64,000 nt of DNA from an uncultured Oscillospiraceae bacterium (GCA_949948775.1 CATLHC010000003.1:1-64000); one strand, 5' to 3'; positions 48,931 to 59,548 are shown, numbered from the stretch's first letter. Program-made: numbers and translations. Notes: generated from the letters alone by a model not told the origin.

Positions 48931-49461
48931 TCACACGGGGATGGTCAAAAAGGTGCGCACCGCCCCGCTCAGATCGGCAAACAGCGCCGCGTCCGGCGGG
49001 AAAAAGGTGAACCACACGATGAGCGCCCCCAGCAGGGCGGTGAGGATCACCGCCGCTTTGTCCGTCCCCGGCCACTCGCACAGCGGCCACAGGACCCTTG
49101 GCAGCAGAAAGCCCAGCGCCAGCAGAAGGAAGTACAGCGCCAAATCCACGATCAGACTCTCTCCCCGGAGGGCGATGTGGTAGAGATACCCCGTTCCCAG
49201 CATGGCGGCACAGGCCGCAAGGCCGCTGAGCAGCCAGGGGCTGCGGCCGGTTCCGCTCCCGCCCCGGCCCAGAAATAGAGATACGGCCAGCATAGGAAAG
49301 TAAATGAGCTTTACATGCTCCCAGATGCTCTCCCGCACCGGGGAGACGAGCGCCAGAACGGGGTTGGGGAACCATTGGAAGAGAAAGTGGAGCAGCACCC
49401 CTGCCGCCGCTGCCATCAGATAGGTGAAAATCAGCTTTTTGGTTGATTTTTCCATAGTCAC
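48931..49461 (-). CDS. Small multi-TM membrane protein of unknown function
   Basis: Hydrophobic TM segments; LVSPVRESIWEHVKL. Confidence 0.65.
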   Translation of the reverse strand: MTMEKSTKKLIFTYLMAAAAGVLLHFLFQWFPNPVLALVSPVRESIWEHVKLIYFPMLAVSLFLGRGGSGTGRSPWLLSGLAACAAMLGTGYLYHIALRGESLIVDLALYFLLLALGFLLPRVLWPLCEWPGTDKAAVILTALLGALIVWFTFFPPDAALFADLSGAVRTFLTIPV

Positions 49462-49832
49462 ACCTCGCTTTTCCCTACAAGGTATGATACGGACGGGGCA
49501 GACTATGTTAGAACCGGCCTCAATTTTTGTGCGTGTTTTGTCGAATTCTGTCCAAACTTATCCAGAAGCTCTGAAGGTTTCCAGCACAAAATGAGAAGAC
49601 CCTGGCCGGACGGCGATTGGCTGCGCGTTCCCTGTCAAACCCGCCTTACTTTCCCACGGTGAAAATCCGTCCCCGCCGCCATATTAACAGGGTGGGTGTT
49701 GGGGCGCCCGCAGAGCGTTTTTCTGCGGCAGCCCGGATACCCGCCAGTTTCAAAAAGGCGCGGTCAAGCGTATTCCTGCCCCGACAGGGGCGGGAATACC
49801 GGCCAAAGCCGCGCAAAAACAAAAGGCGGTGA

Positions 49833-50888
49833 ATGGATTTGAATGAAGAAGCCAGACCATTTATGGGGGCGGCGGTCCTGCGGTTTCTGGGGCTGCTGCT
49901 GGCGGCGGTGCTGACCGTGTGGTCCGCCGCGGCGCCGGCGTTTGCCGACGCGCCTGCGGTGATCCCCGTGGGGAAAGCTGTGGGCATTAAGCTCTTTTCC
50001 GACGGCGTGGTGGTGGTGGGCACCTCGGAGATTGCCACCGACGAGGGCAATGTGAACCCGGCCAAGGCCTGCGGGCTGAAGGAGGGGGACATCATCACCC
50101 ATATCAACTCCACTGAGGTGGACACCATTGAGGAGGTCTCCGCTCTGCTCCAAAAGCTGGAGGGAGAGGCCATGAGCATCCGAGCCATCCGGAACGATAA
50201 GCAGGTGCAGCTCACCGCCACGGCGGCGCTGTGTTCCGCCGACGGGGCCTATAAGCTGGGCGCTTGGATCCGGGACTCCATGGCCGGCATCGGCACGGTG
50301 ACCTTTTACTGCCCGGACACCGGGGCCTTCGGGGCGCTGGGCCACGGCATCAACGACGTGGATACCGCCCTGCTGATGCCCCTGGAGAGCGGCTCCATCC
50401 TGCCCGCCACCGTGGCGGGGGTGGAAAAGGGCAAAGCGGGCGACCCCGGTCAGCTCCAGGGGGTGTTTGACACCGACTCCACCCTGGGCTTGCTCCGTGC
50501 CAACACCAGCGGCGGCGTGTTCGGCGTGATGGCGGACAGCGGCTGGGTAGAGGGCGCGGCGGTGGAAGTTGCCCGGCGGGACGAGGTGCAGCCCGGGGAG
50601 GCCACCATTTTGTGCAATATCTCCGGCCAGCGGGTGGAGGAGTACGGCATCCAGATCTCCAAAGTGTTCGCGGAGAGCCAGGAGGACTGCCGGGACTACC
50701 TCATCAAAGTCACCGACCAGCGGCTGCTGGACGCCACCGGCGGCATTGTGCAGGGCATGAGCGGCAGCCCCATCCTGCAGAATGGGAAGATCGTGGGAGC
50801 CGTGACCCACGTTTTGGTGGACGACCCCACCAGCGGTTATGGGATCTACGTGGGGCGCATGCTCCAACAGTGCAATAACGAAGGGTAA
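49833..50888 (+). CDS. spoIVB: SpoIVB peptidase (S55, PDZ)
   Basis: PDZ segment; [33 protein letters not shown]; directly before spo0A. Confidence 0.93.
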   Translation: MDLNEEARPFMGAAVLRFLGLLLAAVLTVWSAAAPAFADAPAVIPVGKAVGIKLFSDGVVVVGTSEIATDEGNVNPAKACGLKEGDIITHINSTEVDTIEEVSALLQKLEGEAMSIRAIRNDKQVQLTATAALCSADGAYKLGAWIRDSMAGIGTVTFYCPDTGAFGALGHGINDVDTALLMPLESGSILPATVAGVEKGKAGDPGQLQGVFDTDSTLGLLRANTSGGVFGVMADSGWVEGAAVEVARRDEVQPGEATILCNISGQRVEEYGIQISKVFAESQEDCRDYLIKVTDQRLLDATGGIVQGMSGSPILQNGKIVGAVTHVLVDDPTSGYGIYVGRMLQQCNNEG

Positions 50889-50928
50889 TTTTCGGTTTTT
50901 TGATTCCAAAATCACCATGCGACTTTGT

Positions 50929-50947
50929 TTCGACAGCGGATGTCGAA
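50929..50947. promoter_or_regulatory. Pair of inverted Spo0A boxes upstream of spo0A
   Basis: TTCGACA (50929-50935) and TGTCGAA (50941-50947). Confidence 0.75.
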
Positions 50948-51076
50948 GAAAACTTTGGTAAAATGTGGAAAACCTTCTTGCCATCTGGGGGAATCTGTGG
51001 TATTTTAAGGATACACCAAATTTTGGTAAAACAGAGCGTGAAACCTCAGGTCATGGACCGGAAAGGAATAGGGAAG

Positions 51077-51832
51077 ATGAGCGACAAGAAGAAAATCGTA
51101 CTGGCGGACGCCTCGGAGGAATTTCGTCAAATGCTGGCTGAAATGGTCCAGGGGGAGGCCGATCTGACCGTGTGCGCCCAGACAGGCAGCGGCGAGGAGC
51201 TGCTGGACCTGGTGGCGGTCCACAAGCCGGACGTGGTCATTATGGATCTGATGCTGTCCGGGATGGACGGGCTGGAGGTGCTGGAGGAGCTGGGAGAAAA
51301 CCGGCCCCGTGTGCTGGTGCTGTCCTCCTTCAATAACCCCTCCATTGCCGAGCAGGTGTCCCAGCGGGGCGGGGATTACTGCATGCTCAAGCCCTGCCGG
51401 ATGCAGTCGGTGATCAGCCGGACCCGGGAGCTGGCCGGCGGCAAGACGGGCACCCAGATTCAGGAGGAGACCTCCTCCCGGGACCTGGAGCGCCAAGTGA
51501 CGGCCATCATCCACGAGATCGGCGTGCCCGCCCACATCAAGGGCTACCAGTATCTGCGGGAGGCCATCGGCCTGGCCGTGGACGACATGGAGATCATCAA
51601 CGCCGTGACCAAGGTATTGTATCCGGCGGTGGCCAAGAAATTCAACACCACCGCCAGCCGGGTGGAGCGGGCCATCCGCCACGCCATCGAGGTGGCCTGG
51701 GACCGGGGCGATTTGGAGACGCTGCAGAAGTATTTCGGCTATACTGTTTCCAACGCCAAGGGCAAACCCACCAACAGCGAATTTATCGCCATGATCGCCG
51801 ACCGCATCTCCCTGAACGGGTCCCCGGCGTAA
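51077..51832 (+). CDS. spo0A: Sporulation transcription factor Spo0A
   Basis: Receiver [21 protein letters not shown]-terminal [35 protein letters not shown]. Confidence 0.96.
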   Translation: MSDKKKIVLADASEEFRQMLAEMVQGEADLTVCAQTGSGEELLDLVAVHKPDVVIMDLMLSGMDGLEVLEELGENRPRVLVLSSFNNPSIAEQVSQRGGDYCMLKPCRMQSVISRTRELAGGKTGTQIQEETSSRDLERQVTAIIHEIGVPAHIKGYQYLREAIGLAVDDMEIINAVTKVLYPAVAKKFNTTASRVERAIRHAIEVAWDRGDLETLQKYFGYTVSNAKGKPTNSEFIAMIADRISLNGSPA

Positions 51833-51848
51833 TAGGTTTTTCACAAAA

Positions 51849-51888
51849 AGGAGCGCCGCACCCAATTGCGGGTACGGCGCTCTCTTTG
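51849..51888. terminator. Bidirectional terminator between spo0A and ahcY
   Basis: aaaaaggagcgccgcacccaattgcgggtacggcgctctcttt. Confidence 0.85.
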
Positions 51889-51892
51889 TGTG

Positions 51893-53137
51893 TTACGCGT
51901 TGGCGCTGTTGAGGTACTCCTCCTGCTCGGGGGTGAGCTTGTCGATGGTCAGGCCCAGGGCGGCCAGCTTGGCCCAGCCGATCTGATCGTCGATCTCGGC
52001 GGGGATGTCGTAGAGCTTTCGGGTCAGCTCGTCCTTGTGCTTGACCAGCCACTCCGCCGCCAATGCCTGGACGGAGAAAGACATATCCATGATCTCCGCC
52101 GGGTGGCCGTTGCCTCCCGCCAGGTTGACCAGGCGGCCCTCGGCCAGCACGTTGAGCACCTTGCCGTCGGCCAGCTTGTAGCCGGTGATGCCCTCCCGCT
52201 GTTCCCACTTATCCACGGCGTTTTCATTCAGCCACTTCACGTCCACCTCGCAATCAAAGTGGCCCGCGTTGGACAGCAGGGCGTTGGGCTTCATCCGGGC
52301 GAAGTGCTCCGGGGTGATGACATCCTTACAGCCGGTGACGCTGACGAACACGTCCCCCAGGGGGGCGGCGTCGGCCATGGTCATCACCCGGAAGCCGTTC
52401 ATGGTGGCGTCCAGCGCCTTGAAGGGGTCGATCTCGGTGACGATGACGTTGGCGCCCATGCCCGCGGCCCGCAGGGCCACGCCGGAGCCGCACCAGCCGT
52501 ACCCGGCCACCACCACCGTCTTGCCCGCCACCACCAGGTTGGTCATGTGCATGATGGCGTCCCACACGGACTGGCCGGTGCCGTACTTGTTGTCGTAGTA
52601 GTGCTTGGCCTTGGCGTCGTTCACCGCCATCATGGGGCAGGGCAGGGTGCCCTCCCGATCCCTGGCCCGCAAGCGCAGGATTCCGGTGGTGGTCTCCTCA
52701 CAGCCGCCGATGAGGCAGTCGGCGTACTCTTTGCATTTGCCGCTGAGGAGGTTAATGAGGTCGCCGCCGTCGTCGATGACGATGTGGGGGTGGCATTTCA
52801 GGGTTTCGACCAGATGGGCCTCGTACTCCGCGGGGATGGAGCCGTGCCAGGCGAACACGTTGACGCCCCGGTCGGCCACGCCCGCGGCCACGTCGTCCTG
52901 GGTGGACAGGGGGTTGGAGCCGGTGAGGTAGACGTCTGCCCCGCCGGCCTTCAGCACTAGGGCCAGGTTGGCGGTCTTGGCCTCCAGGTGGACGGAGACG
53001 GCGGCGCGCAGGCCCTTGAAGGGCTGCTCCTTTACGAAGCGGGCCTCGATCTGGGACAGGGCGGGCATAAAGTTTCGCACCCAGTCGATCTTCCGGTGGC
53101 CGGAGGGGGCCAGGGCGGGGTCGCGGATGATGCTCAT
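51893..53137 (-). CDS. ahcY: Adenosylhomocysteinase
   Basis: GYGWCGSGVALRAAGMGANVIVTEIDPFKALDATMNGF; SNAGHFDCEVD. Confidence 0.93.
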   Translation of the reverse strand: MSIIRDPALAPSGHRKIDWVRNFMPALSQIEARFVKEQPFKGLRAAVSVHLEAKTANLALVLKAGGADVYLTGSNPLSTQDDVAAGVADRGVNVFAWHGSIPAEYEAHLVETLKCHPHIVIDDGGDLINLLSGKCKEYADCLIGGCEETTTGILRLRARDREGTLPCPMMAVNDAKAKHYYDNKYGTGQSVWDAIMHMTNLVVAGKTVVVAGYGWCGSGVALRAAGMGANVIVTEIDPFKALDATMNGFRVMTMADAAPLGDVFVSVTGCKDVITPEHFARMKPNALLSNAGHFDCEVDVKWLNENAVDKWEQREGITGYKLADGKVLNVLAEGRLVNLAGGNGHPAEIMDMSFSVQALAAEWLVKHKDELTRKLYDIPAEIDDQIGWAKLAALGLTIDKLTPEQEEYLNSANA

Positions 53138-53228
53138 AATGTATACTTCCTTTCGGATGCAAATTTTTTTGGTAGGCCCAGTATAACACAGGGCGGGGGC
53201 ATTTTCAAGCGGGCCGGTAACGCGGAAG

Positions 53229-53717
53229 CTATCGCTGCAAGCGCTTTCTCATAACAACTGCATTGCTCTTTTTATTTCCCCAATCCAGCGTCACAGTTTC
53301 GTTCTCCTCAAAGCCGTGTCTTTTCCAAAAAGGTACTAAATTATCTTGATAATCATTTACAACATCAATCCGAATGGACTCTTTGTTATCCTGCGTCATT
53401 TTCGTTTCAAAGAGCGAATATACCATGCTGCCGACGCCTTTTCCCTGCAAAGCGGCTGTTAACATAATCAATGAAAGATATACTTCCTGCCCTGGCTTGT
53501 AGTCTATTACCCCTTGTACCATTGAACTGTCTTGGTCCACAATGACGCATGAGCAAAAGCCTGCTTTTTGCATGGTCAATATTTCTTGCGAGACAAAGGC
53601 TTCATCAATAAAATCCATACCTAGATGGTGAAGCAAAAACTGGCGATTGGAATTATATATCTCTATGATGTCCTTGTGATCCTTTTCCTGTACAGCGCGT
53701 ATGATATATTTTGACAC
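53229..53717 (-). CDS. GNAT family N-acetyltransferase
   Basis: YIIRAVQEKDHKDIIEIY; ALQGKGVGSMVYS. Confidence 0.82.
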   Translation of the reverse strand: MSKYIIRAVQEKDHKDIIEIYNSNRQFLLHHLGMDFIDEAFVSQEILTMQKAGFCSCVIVDQDSSMVQGVIDYKPGQEVYLSLIMLTAALQGKGVGSMVYSLFETKMTQDNKESIRIDVVNDYQDNLVPFWKRHGFEENETVTLDWGNKKSNAVVMRKRLQR

Positions 53718-53775
53718 ATGTATCTTCTCCTAAAATTTCCGACTTGCTGCGCCGGTCTGATCGGGCCTCCGTTCC

Positions 53776-55206
53776 TCAGTGCTTTTCCGCCAGCAGATGC
53801 GCCCGCACATCCCACAGCTTCTGGGACAGGTCCACGTAATAGTTATGCGGGTACTCGAAGCGCTTCACCTCGTCCCACAGGCTGTCCACCTCCCGCTGGC
53901 AGTAGTCCCGGGACTGCTGGATGGTGGGGAGCTGGTACACCAGCTTGCCGCCCTGGAAGATGGGCACCAGCAGGGGCCGGGCGGTGAAGTCGGACACGGT
54001 CTTGCGCTTCCAGGTGGCCTCCGGGTCGAACAGCTCCAGGGGCTGGGAGAAGTCGGGCTGCTCGTCGTGGACGCAGATATAGTCGGCCATGGCCTTGCCG
54101 TTGCCGTTTTCAAACAGGCGGTACACCTTCTTGAAGTGGGGCAGGGTGACCTTGGCGGCGTTCTCGCTGATCTTGATTTTGGGGATGAGGGCGCCGTCCT
54201 CCCCCTCGATGGCGGCCAGCTTGTACACGCCCCCGAACACCGGCTCGCTTTTTGACGTGATGAGCCGCTCGCCCACGCCGAAGGCGTCGATCCGCGCGCC
54301 CTGGGTGAGCAGGTCCCGGATGATGTATTCGTCCAGGGAGTTGGAGGCCACGATCTTGATACCGGGCAGGCCCGCGTTGTCCAACATCTTCCGGGCCTGC
54401 TTGGACAGGTAGGTCAGATCGCCGGAGTCGATGCGGATGCCGCCGGAGGTGATGCCCAGTTCCTGGAAAACCCGGATGGCGTTGGGCACCCCGGAGTGGA
54501 GCACGTTGTAGGTGTCCACCAGCAGGGTGGCGGCCTGGGGATAGACTTGGCAGTAGGTCTTGAAGGCGGTGTACTCGTCGGGGAACATCTGCACCCAGGA
54601 ATGGGCCATGGTGCCGGTGGCGGGGGTGCCGTACAGCTCGTCCGCCATGGCGCAGGCGGTGCCTCCGGCCCCGGCGATATAGCTGGCCCGGGCGCCCAGC
54701 ACCGCGCCGTCCGCCCCCTGGGCCCGGCGGGAGCCAAATTCGGAGATGGGGCGGCCCTCAGCGGCCCGGACGATGCGGTTGGACTTGGTGGCGATGAGGG
54801 ATTGGTGGTTGAGCGCCAGCAAAATATAGGTCTCCACAAACTGGGCCTGGATGGCGGGGGCCCGGACGGTGAGGATGGGCTCCCGGGGGAAGATGGGGGT
54901 GCCTTCGGGGACGGCCCAGATGTCACCGGTGAAATGAAAATCCTTCAGATAGTCCAGGAATTCGGGGGAGAAGCAGCCCTTGCCCCGGAGGTACGCGATG
55001 TCTTCCTCGTCGAAGCGGAGGTCCTGGATATAGCGGATGACCTGCTCCAGCCCCGCCGCGATGGCAAAGCCGCCCCCGTCGGGGACGTTGCGGAAGAACA
55101 CGTCGAAGTAGCAGATCCGATCCTTCAGCCCGGTCTGAAAATAGCCGTTGCCCATGGTCAGCTCGTAGAAATCGGTGAGCATGGTGTAGTTGATGTCGTG
55201 GCGCAT
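53776..55206 (-). CDS. pncB: Nicotinate phosphoribosyltransferase
   Basis: LTDFYELTMGNGYF; EFGSRRAQG; GTMAHSWVQMF; IRIDSGDL. Confidence 0.93.
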   Translation of the reverse strand: MRHDINYTMLTDFYELTMGNGYFQTGLKDRICYFDVFFRNVPDGGGFAIAAGLEQVIRYIQDLRFDEEDIAYLRGKGCFSPEFLDYLKDFHFTGDIWAVPEGTPIFPREPILTVRAPAIQAQFVETYILLALNHQSLIATKSNRIVRAAEGRPISEFGSRRAQGADGAVLGARASYIAGAGGTACAMADELYGTPATGTMAHSWVQMFPDEYTAFKTYCQVYPQAATLLVDTYNVLHSGVPNAIRVFQELGITSGGIRIDSGDLTYLSKQARKMLDNAGLPGIKIVASNSLDEYIIRDLLTQGARIDAFGVGERLITSKSEPVFGGVYKLAAIEGEDGALIPKIKISENAAKVTLPHFKKVYRLFENGNGKAMADYICVHDEQPDFSQPLELFDPEATWKRKTVSDFTARPLLVPIFQGGKLVYQLPTIQQSRDYCQREVDSLWDEVKRFEYPHNYYVDLSQKLWDVRAHLLAEKH

Positions 55207-55540
55207 TTGGAGAATCCCTCCTTGTCATAAGTGACTCCTATTATATGCTGTCTTGACAGCAATTGCAAGCCCCCTTGGGCTTCCGGCGGCCTACTTTCTG
55301 CTTGTGCAGAAAGTGGGCAAAGACACACTTAGGGGGAAGCCCCTGTTTACAGGAGAGGTTGATACGTTCCGCTGCTGAATCGTTCCGGCGCGTGGGGCTT
55401 TGGACGCTGGTGCTTTCAGTTGTGCTGCCGCCGGTGTCTGGGCACTGGCTTGAGGCGGGCCTACTGGCCTGCGCCTCAGTGAGCGCGAAAGAGACCGCCC
55501 TGCATGAATGCGGGCGGCCTCTGGTTCTGTTGGTGTTGTT

Positions 55541-56824
55541 TTATTTGCGGAGCGCGATTTCGTGGCGCTTGGGTCCCGTCGAAACGATTTTGATGGGCAC
55601 GCCGATATGCTTTTCCAGGAACTCCACATAGTTTTTGGCGTTGGCGGGCAGCGCGTCGTAATCCGTAATGCCGCGCATATCGCATTTCCAGCCCGGAAGC
55701 GTCTCAAACACCGGCTTGGCCCGCATGAGCCTGGGGGTGGTGGGGAACGCGCCGGTGACCTCGCCGTCGATGTCGTAGCCCACGCACACCTTGATCTCAT
55801 CCAGGTAGCCCAACACGTCCAAACAGGTCAGCGCCGCCTGGGTGGCGCCCTGAACCATGCAGCCGTATTTGGTGGCCACCGCGTCGAACCAGCCCACCCG
55901 GCGGGGACGGCCCGTGGTCGCGCCGAACTCGCCCTTGTCGCCGCCCCGGCGGCGCAGCTCGTCGCCCTCCGGGCCCAGCAGCTCACTGACGAAGGGTTCG
56001 GTGCTGGAGCCCACGCTGGAGGAATACGCCTTGGTGACGCAAATCACGTCCTCAATGGCGGTGGGGGGCACCGGAGCGCCTACACAGCCGTAGCCCGCCA
56101 GCGTGTGGGAGGAGGTGGTCATGGGGAAGATGCCCAGGTCCGGGTCCTTCATGGAACCCAGCTGGCCCTCCAACAGCGCCGTTTTGCCCTGGGCCACGGC
56201 GTTGTGGAGGAAGCTCACCGCGTCGCCCACGTAAGGGCGGATCAGCTCCCGGTAGTTCAAAAGCTGGTCGTACAGCGCCTTCACGTCCAGGGCGGGCTTG
56301 TGGTACAGGTGCTCGAAGAGAATGTTTTTTACCTCGACGGCGCGGCTGAGCCGCTCCCACAACAGGTCCTCGTCGAACAGATCGCACACCTGGATGCCCG
56401 TCTTGGCGTACTTGTCGGAGTAGAAGGGCGCGATGCCGCTTTTGGTGGAGCCGAAGGCTTTGCCCCCCAAGCGCTCCTCCTCGTATCCGTCCTGAAGGAC
56501 GTGGTAGGGCATGAGCAGCTGGGCCCGCTCAGACACAATGAGGTTGGGGGCGGGGACGCCCCGGCCGATGATGTCCTTCAGCTCCGCCGCCAGCTTGGCC
56601 GGGTCCAGCGCCACGCCGTTGCCGATGACGTTGGTGATGTGGGGGTAGAAGATGCCCGACGGCAGGATGTGCAGGGCGAACCGCCCATAGTCGTTGATGA
56701 TGGTGTGACCCGCGTTGGCCCCGCCCTGGAAGCGGACCACCACGTCCGACGTCTCGGCCAGCAGGTCGGTGATCTTGCCCTTGCCCTCGTCGCCCCAGTT
56801 TGCCCCTACGATCGCTTTTACCAT
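55541..56824 (-). CDS. purA: Adenylosuccinate synthetase
   Basis: VGANWGDEGKGKITDLLAE; GGANAGHTI. Confidence 0.96.
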   Translation of the reverse strand: MVKAIVGANWGDEGKGKITDLLAETSDVVVRFQGGANAGHTIINDYGRFALHILPSGIFYPHITNVIGNGVALDPAKLAAELKDIIGRGVPAPNLIVSERAQLLMPYHVLQDGYEEERLGGKAFGSTKSGIAPFYSDKYAKTGIQVCDLFDEDLLWERLSRAVEVKNILFEHLYHKPALDVKALYDQLLNYRELIRPYVGDAVSFLHNAVAQGKTALLEGQLGSMKDPDLGIFPMTTSSHTLAGYGCVGAPVPPTAIEDVICVTKAYSSSVGSSTEPFVSELLGPEGDELRRRGGDKGEFGATTGRPRRVGWFDAVATKYGCMVQGATQAALTCLDVLGYLDEIKVCVGYDIDGEVTGAFPTTPRLMRAKPVFETLPGWKCDMRGITDYDALPANAKNYVEFLEKHIGVPIKIVSTGPKRHEIALRK

Positions 56825-57046
56825 AAAATATACCTCTGCGCCCCGGGAGTCGCAGCCGCTGGGTTGCGGTCTGCCTTATCCGGTGCGCATAGACCGGTTT
56901 TGCGGTCCAACATATTTATTATAGTCAAGTTTTCCCTGGACCGCAAGTCCTTTTCGCGCTTTTTCTGTTTTCCTCTTTACTTCCGTAAAGCGGCGTGCTA
57001 AAATGACTAGATATAAGGGCAAAAGTTTTTTACGGGAGGATGTGTC

Positions 57047-57331
57047 ATGCAAAAAGAGATGCCGGAGCAGGATTCACTGCTGTTTGAGGCTGTCCTGGCG
57101 CTGAAGGACCAGGAGGAGTGCCGCGCCTTTTTTCAGGACCTGTGCACGGTGGCCGAGCTGCGGGCCATGGCCCAGCGGCTGGAAGTGGCCCAGCTTTTGT
57201 CCCAGGGGCTGATTTATAACGACATCCTCCAGCGCACAGGGGCTTCCAGCGCCACCATCAGCCGGGTGAACCGGGCGCTGCAATACGGTGCGGACGGCTA
57301 TAAGGCCGTGCTGCCCCGGCTGAACAAATGA
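57047..57331 (+). CDS. YerC/YecD-type TrpR-related protein
   Basis: FFQDLCTVAELRAMAQRLEVAQLL...TGASSATISRVNRAL. Confidence 0.88.
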   Translation: MQKEMPEQDSLLFEAVLALKDQEECRAFFQDLCTVAELRAMAQRLEVAQLLSQGLIYNDILQRTGASSATISRVNRALQYGADGYKAVLPRLNK

Positions 57332-58071
57332 GGGACGCATATACGGTGCTGGCCCGGTGCTACGACCGGCTTACTGCGGATGTGGGCTATGAGAAGTGGG
57401 CAGACTATGTGGAGCGGCATTTCCGGAAGCTGAAGCGGCCCGTCCGTTCTGTGGTGGAGCTGGGCTGCGGCACCGGGAGCCTGACGAAGCTGCTGGCGCA
57501 GCGGGGGTATCAGATGACCGCCGTGGACCTGTCACCGGATATGCTGGCGGTGGCCGACCAGAAATGTGAGGGGCTGGGTGTGCTGTTTTTGTGCCAGGAT
57601 ATGTCCAGGCTGGCGCTTTTGGAGCCTGCGGACGCGGTGATTTCCTGCCTGGACAGTGTGAACTATGTCACCCGCCCTGCCGCTGTGAAGTGGACCTTCC
57701 AGCGGGTGTACAAGGCGCTGACCCCCGGCGGGCTGTTTCTCTTTGATGTCAAGACCCCGCTGGCGCTGGAGGGCGCGGACGGCCAGACCTATCTGGACGA
57801 GGACGACGATTTATTCTGCGTCTGGCGGGGGGAGTACAGCCCCAAGCGGCGAGTGTGCGGCTACGGCCTGGACCTGTTTGTTCGGGAGGAGAACGGCAGC
57901 TGGAGCCGTGGCGGTGAGTACCATGAGGAATACGCATTCACAATGGATGAGCTGGACAGTTTTCTGCGGGAGGCGGGTTTCCGAAACATCAGGCAACATG
58001 GCGACAAGACCATGTCCGCGCCCAAAGAGGGGGCGCAGCGGGTCTTTTTCGCCGCGAGAAAGGATTTGTAG
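57328..58071 (+). CDS. Class I SAM-dependent methyltransferase
   Basis: VVELGCGTGSLTKLLAQRGYQMTAVDLS. Confidence 0.88.
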   Translation: MRDAYTVLARCYDRLTADVGYEKWADYVERHFRKLKRPVRSVVELGCGTGSLTKLLAQRGYQMTAVDLSPDMLAVADQKCEGLGVLFLCQDMSRLALLEPADAVISCLDSVNYVTRPAAVKWTFQRVYKALTPGGLFLFDVKTPLALEGADGQTYLDEDDDLFCVWRGEYSPKRRVCGYGLDLFVREENGSWSRGGEYHEEYAFTMDELDSFLREAGFRNIRQHGDKTMSAPKEGAQRVFFAARKDL

Positions 58072-58075
58072 CGCA

Positions 58076-58960
58076 ATGGATCAGATTGTCCGCGTCATCG
58101 CGAAGGACGCTCCGGTGAAGGCGATGGCCATCGCTGCCCGGGATACGGTGGAGCGGGCCCGCGCCGTCCACGACTGCTGGCCGGTGGCCGCGGCGGCGCT
58201 GGGCCGGCTGCTTATGGCCGCGTCCATGATGGGCGCCGCCATGAAGGAGAAGGATGGGGCCGTCACCCTGCGGGTGAAGGGAAACGGGCCGCTGGGGAGC
58301 TTGACTGCCGTGTCCGACAGTGCGGGGAATGTGCGAGGCTACGTGCAGAACCCCGCAGTGGACGTGCCTCGGAAGGCCAAGGGTAAGCTGGACGTAGGCG
58401 CGGCTGTGGGTGCGGACGGCGATCTGACTGTCATCCGGGACCTGGGGCTGAAGGAACCCTACATCGGCTCGGTGCAGTTGGTAGGGGGCGAGATTGCGGA
58501 AGACGTGGCGGCCTATTTTGTGGAGAGCGAGCAGGTGCCCACCGCCTGCGCCCTAGGTGTGCTCATTGCGCCGGACCAGACTGTCCAGGCGGCAGGGGGT
58601 TATCTGATCCAGCTGCTGCCTGGGGCGGACGACTCTGTGGTATCCGCCGTGGAGCGGGGCGTGGCCAAACTGGGGGCGGTCAGCGCCCGGCTGGACGCGG
58701 GCATGGACCCGCTGGGCCTTCTGCGGGAGGTGCTGGGCGAGTTCGAGCTGGAGGTGCTGGAGACGGCCCCGGTGGAGTACCGCTGTTACTGCACCCGTGA
58801 GCGGGTGAGCCGGGCGCTTATCAGCCTGGGCGGGGAGGAGCTGACCACTCTGATTGAGGAGCAGGGAGGAGCGGAACTGACCTGCCAGTTCTGCGACAAG
58901 GTGTACCGGTTTTCTGCCGATGAGCTGAAGACGCTCCGGGACGAGTCTGCCGCCAAGTAA
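58076..58960 (+). CDS. hslO: Redox-regulated chaperone Hsp33
   Basis: MDQIVRVIAKDAPVKAMAI; CYCTRERV and CQFCDKVY; start inside listed ORF 57743..58960. Confidence 0.93.
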   Translation: MDQIVRVIAKDAPVKAMAIAARDTVERARAVHDCWPVAAAALGRLLMAASMMGAAMKEKDGAVTLRVKGNGPLGSLTAVSDSAGNVRGYVQNPAVDVPRKAKGKLDVGAAVGADGDLTVIRDLGLKEPYIGSVQLVGGEIAEDVAAYFVESEQVPTACALGVLIAPDQTVQAAGGYLIQLLPGADDSVVSAVERGVAKLGAVSARLDAGMDPLGLLREVLGEFELEVLETAPVEYRCYCTRERVSRALISLGGEELTTLIEEQGGAELTCQFCDKVYRFSADELKTLRDESAAK

Positions 58961-59046
58961 CGCCAACTTTTTTAATTTGACTCTTGACAGAGCCGGATTC
59001 GTTTGTTATAATGACTTTCGCCGTGTGACGAGCGGCGGAACGATGG

Positions 59047-59122
59047 GGGAGCATAGCTCAGCTGGGAGAGCACTTGCCTTACAAGCAAGGGGTCACAGGT
59101 TCGAGCCCTGTTGTTCCCACCA
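59047..59122 (+). tRNA. tRNA-Val (UAC)
   Basis: Cloverleaf GGGAGCA/TGTTCCC, anticodon loop CTTACAA, encoded CCA. Confidence 0.95.
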
Positions 59123-59138
59123 TAGCGCGTACAAATGT

Positions 59139-59215
<77 letters not shown>

Positions 59216-59223
59216 CATCTTAC

Positions 59224-59299
<76 letters not shown>

Positions 59300-59302
59300 T
59301 AC

Positions 59303-59378
59303 GCGAGTGTAGCTCATCTGGTAGAGCGCCACCTTGCCAAGGTGGAGGTAGCGAGTTCGAGCCTCGTCACTCGCTCCA
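59303..59378 (+). tRNA. tRNA-Gly (GCC)
   Basis: Cloverleaf GCGAGTG/CACTCGC, anticodon GCC, encoded CCA. Confidence 0.95.
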
Positions 59379-59434
59379 TAAAAATTTCAAAAAGGAGTGC
59401 TAAAGCACTTCTTTTTGAATATAATACAGTATCT

Positions 59435-59509
59435 GGCGCCATAGCCAAGTGGTAAGGCAAGGGTCTGCAAAATCCTGATGCCCCAGTTCAAATCTGGGTG
59501 GCGCCTCCA
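59435..59509 (+). tRNA. tRNA-Cys (GCA)
   Basis: Cloverleaf GGCGCCA/TGGCGCC, anticodon GCA, encoded CCA. Confidence 0.95.
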
Positions 59510-59513
59510 AAGC

Positions 59514-59548
59514 GAGAGGGCGGGCTGCGGCCCGCCCTCTGTTTTTCT
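59514..59548 (+). terminator. Terminator after tRNA-Cys
   Basis: agagggcgggctgcggcccgccctctgtttttctt. Confidence 0.9.
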
